Notes under the pieces: generated by a model
The model's database searches: none
What the model was told of the DNA's origin: nothing
The model's input: the letters and a program-made list of their open reading frames with translations, nothing else
Program-made: the position numbers and the translations under genes
Shown here: piece by piece, positions 1 through 9,112 of the stretch
How the letters are laid out: every line of letters begins with the position of its first letter
Numbering within the stretch: position 1 is the stretch's first letter
Assembly (NCBI RefSeq): GCF_030700245.1
Contig: NZ_JAUYZI010000020.1
Coordinates: 43,697-107,696 of the forward strand
Direction of reading: 5' to 3'
Length of the DNA stretch: 64,000 nt
Source of the DNA: Methylobacterium amylolyticum
GTDB taxonomy: Bacteria > Pseudomonadota > Alphaproteobacteria > Rhizobiales > Beijerinckiaceae

Positions 1-620
1 CCAATCAGGTAGACGACCGTGAACACGCCGATCCAGACCAGATCGAGGAAGTGCCAGAACATCGACAGGCACATCAGCCGCCGCTTGTTGGCGACGACGA
101 GACCGTACTTGTGGACCTGGACCATCAGCGTGACCAGCCAGAGGATGCCGAACGAGACGTGCAGCCCGTGGGTGGAGACGAGGGTGTAGAACGACGACAG
201 GAAGGCGCTGCGCCAGGGCGGCGCGCCCTCGTGGAACAGGTGGACGAACTCGCGGATCTCCAGGGCGACGAAGGCGACGCCGAACAGGCCGGTGATCGCC
301 AGCCAGATCTGGGTCTTGCGCTGGTCGTCCCGGTCCATCTCCAGCATCGCGAAGCCGTAGGTGATGGAGGAGAACAAGAGCATCGCGGTGTTCAACGCGA
401 TGGCGGGCAGCTCGAACAGGTCCTTCGGGGAGGGGCCGGCCGCGTAGCTGCGGCCGAGCACCCCGTAGGTCGCGAACAGGGTCGCGAAGATGAGGCAGTC
501 GCTCATCAGGTAGAGCCAGAACCCGAGCATGGTCGAGCCCTCGGAGTGATGGCCCTCCTCGTCGGTCACGTAGAAGACCGGCGCCGCGGCGCCGGGGGGA
601 GCGGTCTCGCCGTGCATCAT
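1..620 (-). CDS. cyoC: Cytochrome o ubiquinol oxidase subunit III (partial, 3' end outside window)
   Basis: Subunit III of the membrane-bound bo3-type quinol oxidase, which oxidises ubiquinol and reduces O2. The reading frame starts MMHGETAPPG and gives a multi-helix membrane protein. Family signatures visible are GFWLYLMSDCLIF near the N-terminus, STHGLHVSFG in the middle, and FWHFLDLVWIGVF close to the window edge. About 206 codons are present, nearly the full family length, so only the last few residues are missing. The start lies 4 bp after the cyoB stop, so the two are translated from one message (cyoA-cyoB-cyoC). A cyoD gene would be expected next but lies outside the window. Confidence 0.95.
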   Translation of the reverse strand, partial: MMHGETAPPGAAAPVFYVTDEEGHHSEGSTMLGFWLYLMSDCLIFATLFATYGVLGRSYAAGPSPKDLFELPAIALNTAMLLFSSITYGFAMLEMDRDDQRKTQIWLAITGLFGVAFVALEIREFVHLFHEGAPPWRSAFLSSFYTLVSTHGLHVSFGILWLVTLMVQVHKYGLVVANKRRLMCLSMFWHFLDLVWIGVFTVVYLI

Positions 621-624
621 CGGA

Positions 625-2625
625 TCAGGCCATCTCCAGGACGCGGGACCGCTGCCCCTCGGTCCGCGAGACCTCGTCGGCGGGGATGTAGAACTCGCGG
701 TCGTAGTTGAACGTGTGGTGGATCGCGACGACGAGGATCGCGGCGAACGACACGGCCGCCAGCCACCAGACGTACCAGACCATGGCGAAGCCGAACACGA
801 AGCTCAGGCCGGCCAGGATCGCGCCGGTGGCGGTGTTCTTGGGCATGTGGATCGGCCGGTAGCCGGTCAGCGGCCGGCTGTAGCCGCGGTTCTTCATGTC
901 CCACCACGCGTCGGAATCGTGGACCACGGGCGTGAAGGCGAAGTTGTAGTCCGGGGGCGGCGACGAGGTCGACCATTCCAGGGTCCGGCCGCCCCACGGG
1001 TCGCCGGTGAGGTCGCGGAGCTGCTCGCGGCGGCGGATCGAGACCACGAACATGATGATCTGGGCGGCGATGCCGAGCGCGATCAGCCCGGCGCCGAGCG
1101 CCGCGATCACGAACCAGATCTGGAGCGACGGGTCGTCGAAGTGCTGCATGCGGCGGGTCACGCCCATCAGGCCGAGCACGTAGAGCGGCATGAAGGCGAC
1201 GTAGAACCCGCTCACCCAGAAGCACAGGGCCACCTTGCCCCAGAACTCGTCGAGCTTGAACCCGAAGGCCTTGGGGAACCAGAAGGTCACGCCGGCGAAC
1301 ATGCCGAACAGCACGCCGCCGATGATGACGTTGTGGAAGTGCGCGATCAGGAACAGGGAGTTGTGCAGCACGAAGTCGGCCGGGGGCACGGCGAGCAGCA
1401 CGCCGGTCATGCCGCCGATCACGAAGGTGACGATGAACGCCACGGTCCACAGCATCGGCACGTCGAACCGGATCCGCCCACGGTACATCGTGAACATCCA
1501 GTTGAAGATCTTCGCCCCCGTCGGGATCGAGATGATCATCGTCGTGATCCCGAAGAACGAGTTCACGTCGGCGCCCGAGCCCATGGTGAAGAAGTGGTGC
1601 AGCCACACGAGGTAGGCGAGGATGGTGATCACCACCAGCGCGTAGACCATCGAGGTGTAGCCGAACAGGCGCTTGCCGCAGAAGGTCGAGGTGATCTCCG
1701 AGAACACGCCGAAGGCGGGCAGGATGAGGATGTAGACTTCCGGATGACCCCAGATCCAGATGAGGTTGAAGTACAACATCGCGTTGCCGCCGAGGTCGTT
1801 GGTGAAGAAGTGCATGCCGAGGTAGCGGTCGAGCGACAGCAGCACGAGGACGGCGGTGAGGATCGGGAACGCGGCGACGATCAGGATGTTGGTGCACAGC
1901 GACGACCAGACGAAGATCGGCAGCTTCATCATGGTCATGCCCGGCGCGCGCATCTTCACGATGGTCGCGACGAGGTTGATGCCCGACAGCGTCGTGCCGA
2001 TGCCGGCGATCTGGAGCGCCCAGATGTAGTAGTCCACGCCGACGCCGGGGCTCATGTCGGCCCCCGAGAGCGGCGGGTAGGCGAGCCAGGTGGCGCGGGA
2101 GAACTCGCCGACGAACAGGGACACCATCACGAGGATGCCGCCGGCCACCGTCATCCACAGGCTGAAGTTGTTGAGGAACGGGAAGGCGACGTCGCGGGCG
2201 CCGATCTGCAGCGGCACCGCGTAGTTCATCAGCCCGGTGACGAACGGCATCGCAACGAAGAAGATCATGATCATCCCGTGGGCGGTGAAGATCTGATCGT
2301 AGTGGTGCGGCGGCAGGTAGCCCTGCTCGGAGCCGAAGGAGATCGCCTGCTGCGAGCGCATCATGATCGCGTCGGCGAAGCCGCGCAGCAGCATGATCGA
2401 CGCGAAGACGCAGTACATGATGCCGATCTTCTTGTGGTCGATCGACGTGACCCAGTCACGCCACAGCGGACCCCAGAACCGGTAGTAGGTGATCAGCGCG
2501 AGCACGGCGACGCCCATCACCGCCACGCCCGCGAACGTCCCGATCAGGATCGGCTCGTGGTAGGGGATCTGCTCGATCGTGAAGCGGCCGAAGATGAGCT
2601 GCTGCAGATTGATGTTGTCGAACAT
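625..2625 (-). CDS. cyoB: Cytochrome o ubiquinol oxidase subunit I
   Basis: Catalytic haem-copper subunit of cytochrome bo3 (666 aa, normal for the family). Visible ligand motifs: H116 in the FTAHG segment (low-spin haem), the CuB site with H294 in WGHPEVY including the cross-linked Tyr (Y298), H343-H344 for CuB, and a later HFHN segment for the haem axial ligands. It has the extra N- and C-terminal helices typical of quinol oxidases rather than cytochrome c oxidases. It sits between cyoA and cyoC in one operon on the minus strand. It pumps protons in the inner membrane under aerobic growth. The Shine-Dalgarno before the ATG is weak. Confidence 0.97.
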   Translation of the reverse strand: MFDNINLQQLIFGRFTIEQIPYHEPILIGTFAGVAVMGVAVLALITYYRFWGPLWRDWVTSIDHKKIGIMYCVFASIMLLRGFADAIMMRSQQAISFGSEQGYLPPHHYDQIFTAHGMIMIFFVAMPFVTGLMNYAVPLQIGARDVAFPFLNNFSLWMTVAGGILVMVSLFVGEFSRATWLAYPPLSGADMSPGVGVDYYIWALQIAGIGTTLSGINLVATIVKMRAPGMTMMKLPIFVWSSLCTNILIVAAFPILTAVLVLLSLDRYLGMHFFTNDLGGNAMLYFNLIWIWGHPEVYILILPAFGVFSEITSTFCGKRLFGYTSMVYALVVITILAYLVWLHHFFTMGSGADVNSFFGITTMIISIPTGAKIFNWMFTMYRGRIRFDVPMLWTVAFIVTFVIGGMTGVLLAVPPADFVLHNSLFLIAHFHNVIIGGVLFGMFAGVTFWFPKAFGFKLDEFWGKVALCFWVSGFYVAFMPLYVLGLMGVTRRMQHFDDPSLQIWFVIAALGAGLIALGIAAQIIMFVVSIRRREQLRDLTGDPWGGRTLEWSTSSPPPDYNFAFTPVVHDSDAWWDMKNRGYSRPLTGYRPIHMPKNTATGAILAGLSFVFGFAMVWYVWWLAAVSFAAILVVAIHHTFNYDREFYIPADEVSRTEGQRSRVLEMA

Positions 2626-2784
2626 GGGATCGGCCCGTTCAATGCGTCCGCTGGCGACCGCCGCGTCTGATGTCCGTCACGTCTTCGAGCCGTGCCCGGC
2701 CCGGTCGGGCCGGCGGCTCCCCTCACCCGGCGGGCCGCGCCGCGGCGCGACCGCCCCATCCGAGGGGCCCCGGGCGTCGTCCCC

Positions 2785-3984
2785 TCACTCGTTCAACTGC
2801 TTCGGCGCGATCTGATCGGGCCGGTCCTGGCCGACCGGCTGCTCGCCGGAACCGCGGGAGTCGGGGTTGCCCATGTCGGGGCGCGGCTGCATGCCCTGCG
2901 GCTGGGTCTGGCTGTGCGGCGGGCTGCCCGAGGCCGGGGCGGTGGCGCCCGGGGGCTCGTTGCCCTGCGCGGCGAGCGCCTTGTCGTAGCGCAACCGCTC
3001 GTAGTTCGCCTCGGCCTCGGCGCCGGTGGCGCCGCCCTGCGCGTCGATGCGCATCATCTCGCTCATGCACATCTGGCCCGGGAACGGGCACAGGTCGAGG
3101 ATGCGGCGGTAGAGCCCGTCGGCGTAGGACTTGTAGAGCCGCGCCGGCTCCGCCTCGCTCGGACGGGCGAGTTCGGTGTAGGTGTCCTGCGAGAGGTCCT
3201 TGCCCTCGGCCTTGGCCTTGGCGACCCACGCGTCGAAATCCGCGTTCGACAGGCCGCGGAAGGCGAAGAACATGTTCGAGAAGCCCGCGCCGCTGTAGTG
3301 CGCCGAGCGGCCCTCGTAGTCGCCCGCCTTGTTGATCACCGCGTGGAGCTTCGTCTCCATGCCCGGCATCGCGTAGATCATGCCCGCGAGCGTCGGGATG
3401 TAGAACGTGTTCATCACGTTGGTGGCGGTGATCTTGAAGGTGATCGGCCGGTCGACCGGCGCGGCGAGTTCGTTGACGGTGGCCACTCCGTATTGTGGGT
3501 AGAGGAACAGCCACTTCCAATCCATCGCGACAACTTCGACCTGCAACGGCTCGACGCCGGCGGGCAGCGCGCGCTTGGCGTCGATCCGGGTCAGCGGCCG
3601 GAACGGGTCGAGGGTGTGGGTGCTGATCCAGGTGAGCGCCCCGAGCGCGATGATGATCATCAGCGGCGCCGTCCAGATCAGCACCTCGAGCTGGGTCGAG
3701 TGGTGCCAGTCGGGATCGTAGACCGCCTTCTCGTTGCTCGCGCGGAAGTGCCACGCGAAGAACAGGGTGCAGGCGATCACCGGCACGATGATCAGCAGCA
3801 TCAGGCCGGTGGAGGCCAGCACGAGGTTGCGCTGCTGCTCGGCGACGTAGCCCATCGGCTGCATCACCACGAGGTTGCAGCCCCCGAGCAGCGCCAGCAG
3901 CGGCAGGGCGAGGAAGGGCAGAGCGCGCGCGCGGCGGGCCCGGGGGCGGGCGCCGCTGTCGTGTCGGGGGGCCGGATCAGTCAC
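2785..3984 (-). CDS. cyoA: Cytochrome o ubiquinol oxidase subunit II
   Basis: Subunit II of bo3 oxidase, 399 aa. The N-terminus is Arg-rich followed by a hydrophobic stretch ending in the lipobox LLGGC (Cys36), so it is a lipoprotein signal. Two TM segments follow, then the periplasmic cupredoxin domain with WKWLF. The Cys ligands of the CuA site of cytochrome c oxidase subunit II are absent (GRSAHYSGAGF region), as expected of a quinol oxidase. The C-terminal ~100 residues are the CyoA-specific tail, here rich in Gly, Gln and Pro. Start is GTG. It is first in the cyo operon, with a 159-bp gap to cyoB. Confidence 0.95.
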   Translation of the reverse strand: MTDPAPRHDSGARPRARRARALPFLALPLLALLGGCNLVVMQPMGYVAEQQRNLVLASTGLMLLIIVPVIACTLFFAWHFRASNEKAVYDPDWHHSTQLEVLIWTAPLMIIIALGALTWISTHTLDPFRPLTRIDAKRALPAGVEPLQVEVVAMDWKWLFLYPQYGVATVNELAAPVDRPITFKITATNVMNTFYIPTLAGMIYAMPGMETKLHAVINKAGDYEGRSAHYSGAGFSNMFFAFRGLSNADFDAWVAKAKAEGKDLSQDTYTELARPSEAEPARLYKSYADGLYRRILDLCPFPGQMCMSEMMRIDAQGGATGAEAEANYERLRYDKALAAQGNEPPGATAPASGSPPHSQTQPQGMQPRPDMGNPDSRGSGEQPVGQDRPDQIAPKQLNE

Positions 3985-4077
3985 CGCGATCGTCTCGTCA
4001 TCCCGCGCCGCGCGGAGGCGGCGCCGTTGTCGGGGGCCGGGGAGGGCGGCGCGAGCGCGCCGCAGGACGGGGAGCGC

Positions 4078-5415
4078 CTACATCTGCCGCATCTCGGAGC
4101 GATCGATGAACAGGGCCGCCAGGGAGCAGACCGCGCCGGAGAGCAGGTAGACGCCCACCATCGCCAGCCCGTAATCCTGCGACAGGTACAGGGCTACCAG
4201 CGGCGCGAAGCCGGCGCCGATCAGCCACGCGAAGTCGGAGGTGAGCGCCGCGCCGGTGTAGCGGTAGCGGTTGCCGAGCCGGGCGGTCACCGCGCCGGAG
4301 GCCTGGCCGTAGGCGAGGCCCAGCAGCATGAAGCCGGTGGTGACGTAGATCGTCTGGCCGATGGCGCTCTCGCCGAACAGCAGCGGCGCGATGATCGAGC
4401 CGATGGCGAACAGGCCGATCAGGCTCGCGCTCATGATCAGGGCGTTGCGCCGGCCGATCTGGTCGGCGATCAGCCCGGAGGCCGCCACCGCGCCCGCGCA
4501 GATGATCGCCCCGGAGAACTGCACCATCAGGAACTCGCCGGGCGAGCGGTCGGTGTTGTTCAGCGCCAGCCACGCGATCGGGAAGATCGTCACGAGGTGG
4601 AACAGGGCGAAGGCGGCCAGCGGCACGAAGGCGCCGAGCACGACCTCCCGGGTGTGGTGCCGGAACAGCTCCAGCACCGGCACCGGCTTCAGCCGGTCGA
4701 GGTCCATCATCCGGGCGAACTCGTCGGTGGCCACGAGGCGCAGCCGGGCGAACAGGGCGACCACGTTGATGGTGAAGGCGCAGTAGAACGGGAAGCGCCA
4801 GCCCCAGTCGATGAAGTCCTCCGGCGACAGGTTGACGATGAAGAACGAGAACAGGGCGCTGGCCACCATGAAGCCGATCGGCGCGCCGAGCTGCGGGATC
4901 ATCGCGTACCAGCCGCGCCGCTCCCGGGGGGCGTTCATGGCGAGCAGGGAGGCGAGCCCGTCCCAGGCGCCGCCGAGCGCCAGACCCTGGAGGATGCGCA
5001 GGATCGCCAGCAGGTAGACCGCGCTGATGCCGATCGTCTCGTAGCGCGGCAGGAAGCTGACCGCCGCGGTGGAGCCGCCGAGCAGGAACAGGGCGGCGGT
5101 GAGCTTGACGCCGCGGCCGTGCCGCCGGTCGATCGCCATGAACAGGGCCGTGCCGAACGGCCGCGCGACGAAGGCCAGCGCGAAGATCGAGAAGGCGTAG
5201 AGGGTGCCCTTGAGCGGATCGACGAACGGGAAGAACACCTTCGGGAAGACCAGCACCGAGGCGATGCCGAACACGAAGAAGTCGAAGTATTCGGACGCGC
5301 GCCCGATGACCACGCCGATGGCGATCTCGCTCGGCGCGACCTTGTGGTCGCCCATGGCGCGCTGGGCGTCGCGCTCGAGCCCGGTGCTCGATGCCGTGGA
5401 GGTGTTGGAACTCAT
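4078..5415 (-). CDS. MFS transporter, metabolite:proton symporter type
   Basis: A 445-aa major facilitator with about 12 hydrophobic segments. The N-terminal region reads ASEYFDFFVFGIASVLVFPKVFF, the signature of the ProP/ShiA-like metabolite:H+ symporter branch, which imports small organic acids or osmolytes. The loop after TM2 (RPFGTALFMAIDRRHGR) is a variant of the MFS RxxGxxxxGRR motif. It is upstream of cyoA on the same strand, 93 bp away, so it may be co-transcribed with the oxidase genes. Substrate cannot be assigned from sequence. I chose the start at MSSNTSTAS; a longer frame upstream has no family support. Confidence 0.85.
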   Translation of the reverse strand: MSSNTSTASSTGLERDAQRAMGDHKVAPSEIAIGVVIGRASEYFDFFVFGIASVLVFPKVFFPFVDPLKGTLYAFSIFALAFVARPFGTALFMAIDRRHGRGVKLTAALFLLGGSTAAVSFLPRYETIGISAVYLLAILRILQGLALGGAWDGLASLLAMNAPRERRGWYAMIPQLGAPIGFMVASALFSFFIVNLSPEDFIDWGWRFPFYCAFTINVVALFARLRLVATDEFARMMDLDRLKPVPVLELFRHHTREVVLGAFVPLAAFALFHLVTIFPIAWLALNNTDRSPGEFLMVQFSGAIICAGAVAASGLIADQIGRRNALIMSASLIGLFAIGSIIAPLLFGESAIGQTIYVTTGFMLLGLAYGQASGAVTARLGNRYRYTGAALTSDFAWLIGAGFAPLVALYLSQDYGLAMVGVYLLSGAVCSLAALFIDRSEMRQM

Positions 5416-5690
5416 CGTCCGCTGCCGTCCTCGTCGCCCGCGCGGCAGGCCCTGGCCGCACCCCTGACAGTCGCCGCGTCATGCTGCATGCGCAGGCGTA
5501 CCGCAACCTTCGCCCGACGCAAGCGGGCCGTGCGCGACGCGGTGACACTGGGCGGCGCGCGTCGCCCGCGACGATCTGTCGACACGTTTCGGGGCCTGCG
5601 CCCGTCGAGGGGGAGACGGGTCAGGAAAAGGGCCGCGACGAAGCCAGACCTCGCGGGCGCGGACCGGCCCGATAGGGCCGGATCGCGCGT

Positions 5691-7841
5691 TCAAACCCTG
5701 TAATGGGCCGAATTCCGTGACAGATTGATGTTGTAGTACGGGTCGGCGCGCAGTTGCGGCCCCCAGCGGTCGAGCATGGTCAGCACCTCGCCCTCGAAGC
5801 GCTTCTTCTTCTCGGGGGTGTCCTCGGCACCGCGGCTCTTCGACTCGTGGTGGGTGAGCCGGGCGAACGGCGTCCAGACGATGCGGTAGCCCGCCGTGCG
5901 GATCTTCAGGCACAGGTCGATGTCGTTGAAGGCGACCTTCAGCGCCTTCGCGTCGAAGCCGCCGATCTCGGCGAACACCGCCGCGCGGGTGGCGAGGCAG
6001 GCGCCGGTCACCGCCGAGACCTCGTGGGCGAGCGTCATCCGGCAGAAGTAGCCGGGCTCGGCGTCGGGCACGCCGAGATGGCTGTGGCCGGCGACCCCGC
6101 CGATGCCGAGCACCACGCCGCCGTGCTGGATCGTCCCGTCCGGGTAGAGCAGCTTGGCGCCCACCGCGCCGATCTCCGGGCGCACGGCGTGGCGCACCAT
6201 CTCCGTGAGCCAGTCCGGCTCCAGCACCTCGATGTCGTTGTTGAGGAACAGGAGCACCGCGCCGGTGGCGGCGGCCGCCCCCCGGTTCGACAGGTCGGAG
6301 AAGTTGAACGGCCCGGGCACGGCCACCACCCGCACCCGGGGGTCGTCCCGGTAGCGGCTGAACAGGGCCGCGGTCTCGGGCTCGCGGCTGTCGTTGTCGA
6401 GGATCACCACCTCGATGTCGGGGTAGTCGGTCTTCTTCGTCAGCAGGCCGTCGAGGGTCACGGCCAGGAGTTCGGCCCGGTCGCGGGTGGGGATGATCAC
6501 CGAGACCCGCGGCGGCGGCGCGGGCAGGGGCCGCACGAGGCGGTTGAAGCCGTGGGGCCCGCGCTCCGCCCGCCCGCCCCAGGGGGCGACGACCTCCTCC
6601 AGCGCCCGCAGGCGCGCCGCCTCGGCCCGGGCGAGCGCCCGGTCGGAGAAGGTGCCGGAGCCGCCCGCCGCCCGCCAGTGGTAGAGCACCAGGGGGATGT
6701 GGCGGACCCGGGCCGGGTCCAGGCCGTCGGTGAGCCGCAGCAGCAGGTCGTGGTCCTGGCTGCCCTCGAAGCCCGGCCGCAGGCCGCCGACCGCCCGCAG
6801 CGCGTCGGTGCGCGCGGCGGTGAGGTGGTTGATGTAGTTCTGCCCGTAGAGCAGCTCGCGGTCGAAGTCCGGCTTGAAGTGCGGCTCGAACCGGCGCCCG
6901 CGCCCGTCGATCTTGTCCTCGTCGCTGTAGATCAGCACGAGCTCGGGGTCGGCGCGCACGGCGCGCGCGACCTCGTAGAGGGCGTCCTCGGGCAGGGCAT
7001 CGTCGTGGTCCATGAAGACGCACCAGGGCCCGCGCGCCGCGTCGAGCGCGTCGTTGGTGGCGCGGGCGATGTGGCCGTTCTCGGCCCGGGTCAGCACCCG
7101 CACCCGGGGATCCTCCGCGGCGGCGCGGGCGAGGATCCGCCGCACCCGCGGGTCGGTCGAGGCGTCGTCGACGGCGCACAGCTCCCAGTGCGGGTAGAGC
7201 TGGGCCTTGAGGGAGGCGAGCGCCGCCCGCAGCACCCGCGGCGCGGGATCGTGGACCGGCATCAGCACCGAGACCAGCGGCGGCCCGGGCCACGCGGCGA
7301 TCTCGGCGCGGATCGCCGCCAGCTCCGGCCCGCGCCGGGCGCGGGTGCGGGTCCAGCGCTCGTAGCCCGACTCCCGGCGGTGGCGCAGGGCCCGGTCGAG
7401 GAAGCCGCGGGCGCGGACCCGCTTGCCGAGCGCCCGCCAGTAGAGGGCGGTGAGCGCGATGCCCGGCTCGCGCAGCAGGGCGCGCAAGGCGAGGCGCGGC
7501 CGGGCGAGGCGGCGCACCGCGATCCGGCGCAGGGTCGCGGGCGCCCGGCCGGCGAGCGTGGCGACGCGCAGCTCGGCCACGTCCCCGGGCAGCCGCCCGG
7601 TCCAGGCGAAGGCGCCGCCGCCCAGCGTCTCCTCCGGCAGGGGCGGCCCGGGCCGGCCGTCGGCGCCGACGAGGCTGAGCGACAGGCCGGCCTCGCGCGC
7701 GGCCGGGTCGTCGGCGAGCGCCACCTCGATCCAGGCGCCGCCGAGGCCGGAGAGGTCGAGGCGCAGGCCGTCCGCCCCCGCGCGCAGGGTGAGAGGGCGG
7801 CGGGGACCCGCCCCGACCAGGAAGGCCGCGGGACCCGACAT
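5691..7841 (-). CDS. Two-domain family 2 glycosyltransferase
   Basis: A 716-aa cytoplasmic or peripheral enzyme with two GT2 (GT-A fold) domains in tandem. Domain 1 begins PLVSVLMPVHDPAPR around residue 185 and contains the metal-binding DHDD motif. Domain 2 begins VSVIIPTRDRAELL around residue 440, has the metal-binding motif LFLNNDIE, and HGGVVLGIGG typical of rhamnosyl/galactosyl transferases of polysaccharide synthesis. The N-terminal ~180 residues are a beta-rich region common in these large bacterial transferases. It is monocistronic; the acceptor is unknown, with surface polysaccharide or O-antigen likely. The frame is open further upstream, but the start MSGPAAF is where family-like sequence begins. 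Confidence 0.85.
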   Translation of the reverse strand: MSGPAAFLVGAGPRRPLTLRAGADGLRLDLSGLGGAWIEVALADDPAAREAGLSLSLVGADGRPGPPLPEETLGGGAFAWTGRLPGDVAELRVATLAGRAPATLRRIAVRRLARPRLALRALLREPGIALTALYWRALGKRVRARGFLDRALRHRRESGYERWTRTRARRGPELAAIRAEIAAWPGPPLVSVLMPVHDPAPRVLRAALASLKAQLYPHWELCAVDDASTDPRVRRILARAAAEDPRVRVLTRAENGHIARATNDALDAARGPWCVFMDHDDALPEDALYEVARAVRADPELVLIYSDEDKIDGRGRRFEPHFKPDFDRELLYGQNYINHLTAARTDALRAVGGLRPGFEGSQDHDLLLRLTDGLDPARVRHIPLVLYHWRAAGGSGTFSDRALARAEAARLRALEEVVAPWGGRAERGPHGFNRLVRPLPAPPPRVSVIIPTRDRAELLAVTLDGLLTKKTDYPDIEVVILDNDSREPETAALFSRYRDDPRVRVVAVPGPFNFSDLSNRGAAAATGAVLLFLNNDIEVLEPDWLTEMVRHAVRPEIGAVGAKLLYPDGTIQHGGVVLGIGGVAGHSHLGVPDAEPGYFCRMTLAHEVSAVTGACLATRAAVFAEIGGFDAKALKVAFNDIDLCLKIRTAGYRIVWTPFARLTHHESKSRGAEDTPEKKKRFEGEVLTMLDRWGPQLRADPYYNINLSRNSAHYRV

Positions 7842-7977
7842 CTCAGGCGGCCCCGCGAGGGGCTGGACGCGCGACCGCACGGGCGGCCTCGATCGTCTGC
7901 GGCGCGGGAGGTGACATGTCGCGATACCTGACAGGGAAGGGGCGGCCGCGGCCCATAGCGCATTTTCCCCGGCGCAT

Positions 7978-8015
7978 GCACCGCCGCCGCACCGATGCAC
8001 CGCCGCCGCACCGAT
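7978..8015. repeat. 19-bp perfect tandem duplication
   Basis: Two adjacent identical 19-bp copies (7978-7996 and 7997-8015), unit beginning GCACCGCCG. They lie in the non-coding gap between the glycosyltransferase gene and tRNA-Val. The rest of this 278-bp gap (7842-8119) holds no gene that I can see. Confidence 0.7.
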
Positions 8016-8119
8016 GCGGCGCGCCCCGCCCTCGGCGCGCCCGGCCGATTCTCCCGCTTGCGCCCCCCGGCGGCAGCGGCTATAGCCCCGCCGCACCGGA
8101 GCCCGCGCGGTTCCGGCCC

Positions 8120-8194
8120 GGGCGCGTAGCTCAGCGGGAGAGCACTACCTTGACATGGTAGGGGTCACAGGTTCGATCCCTGTCGCGCCCACCA
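8120..8194 (+). tRNA. tRNA-Val (GAC)
   Basis: A full cloverleaf: acceptor GGGCGCG pairs with CGCGCCC, the D stem is GCTC/GAGC, the anticodon stem is CTACC/GGTAG with loop TTGACAT (anticodon GAC), and the T arm is ACAGG-TTCGATC-CCTGT. The CCA end is encoded at 8192-8194. Confidence 0.95.
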
Positions 8195-8329
8195 CGTTCT
8201 CAACGACTCGGCAGGCGTTGTGACGTGGCCCCACCCGGTGCGGAAGCACTGCGGAAGCAGCGAGATCCAAATCGTCATACTCGCTATCCTCGGCTTCGTA
8301 CCACAGCCGGGTTTCGCGCGGTGTTGTGG

Positions 8330-8659
8330 TGGAGGTGAGCCATGACGCACGTGACCTGCCACCGCGTAGGCGACGAGTTCGGACATGGGGTGGGAGAACT
8401 CGGTTCCGGCCGCCGCCCGGACAACCTCGCGCGCACCCGCTGTCGCGTGGCCGGCGCGGTCTCGGGCTCCGTCGAGACGAGCCTGGAAAGCTAGGCTGTA
8501 CTGTCCGAGATCGTGGGTCAGCCCGGCCAGGAGTGCCGCTCGGCGGGCTCCGAACTTGCCCGCGCGCGACGCAGCCCCGTTGGCCCCGCCGTTGAGGTGA
8601 TCCGGCAGGGGTTGCCAGTCGGCGCGGTCCGAGCGGTCGGTCGAGTGGGCATAGAACAT
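8330..8659 (-). pseudogene. cas3 HD-nuclease remnant (truncated, frame lost at the 3' end)
   Basis: The first ~110 codons read like the N-terminus of a type I CRISPR Cas3 HD nuclease: MFYAHSTDR, DWQPLPDHL, AGLTHDLGQYSLAFQ (the HD metal motif), GHATAGARE (normally DHSTAGA) and LVAYAVAGH (normally followed by HAG). After AVAGH the family pattern stops and the following sequence is unrelated up to the tRNA-Val. The whole helicase part is missing. I see no other cas gene and no repeat-spacer array nearby. Known: the HD domain cuts ssDNA in type I interference. Inference: this is the leftover of a cas locus deleted by recombination near these tRNA genes. Confidence 0.65.
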
Positions 8660-8925
8660 CGGGCGACGCTCCCAGTCGACCCAAGGCGGCGCAGAACGCT
8701 GAATCTACGGCACCGATCGCGGAGCCCGCAGGCAATAGAGTTGCCCAAAACCCAAGGATTCTAACGTCCGGGAAGGGTCAGCATGTACCGTGGTTGGGCC
8801 GCGGCATCACGATCAGGATGACCCGTTCACTCCCCAAAGCCCAAAACAAGGCAGCATACAGCGCTGACTGTGGGAGACACGTCTGTGAGCCAGCTCGGAA
8901 AATCCAGCCCAGTGCTTGAAAGCCC
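8660..8925. other. Non-coding stretch between cas3 remnant and left attachment site
   Basis: 266 bp with no open frame of known family and no repeat array. It is the expected promoter side of the cas3 remnant but I recognise no promoter. Confidence 0.5.
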
Positions 8926-8971
8926 TGGCGCGCCCTACGGGAATCGAACCCGTGTTTTCGCCGTGAAAGGG
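8926..8971. repeat. attL: 46-bp copy of tRNA-Glu 3' half
   Basis: Identical over 46 bp to 24719-24764. It covers the CCA end, acceptor 3' strand, T arm and the anticodon loop region of tRNA-Glu read on the minus strand. After position 8971 the tRNA similarity stops abruptly, as expected for a displaced attachment core. Confidence 0.9.
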
Positions 8972-9077
8972 GTACTAGCCAGACAAACGGGGACGTTCCG
9001 GGACGTGCCCGGATGTTGCGTTATCAGGCACTTAGTGTGATGGTGTCCGAAGCGGTCCCGGTTTGTTCGCTCACGTA

Positions 9078-9101
9078 TTTTGGGCCAAACTTGGGGTCAT
9101 T
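9078..9101. promoter_or_regulatory. Left copy of terminal 24-bp repeat, candidate integrase arm site
   Basis: Starts TTTTGGGCC and matches 24652-24675 at 21 of 24 positions in the same orientation. Both copies lie a short distance inside the element ends. Paired sub-terminal repeats of this kind are typical arm-type binding sites for tyrosine integrases; that role is inferred. Confidence 0.45.
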
Positions 9102-9112
9102 CGAGGTCGCCG

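Noticed and set aside
8145..8735. 196-codon frame crossing the tRNA-Val end
   Set aside because: It runs into the tRNA and its start lies in sequence unlike any family; the cas3-like frame is different and better supported.
8195..8925. CRISPR array near the cas3 remnant
   Set aside because: No regularly spaced direct repeats can be seen in this interval.
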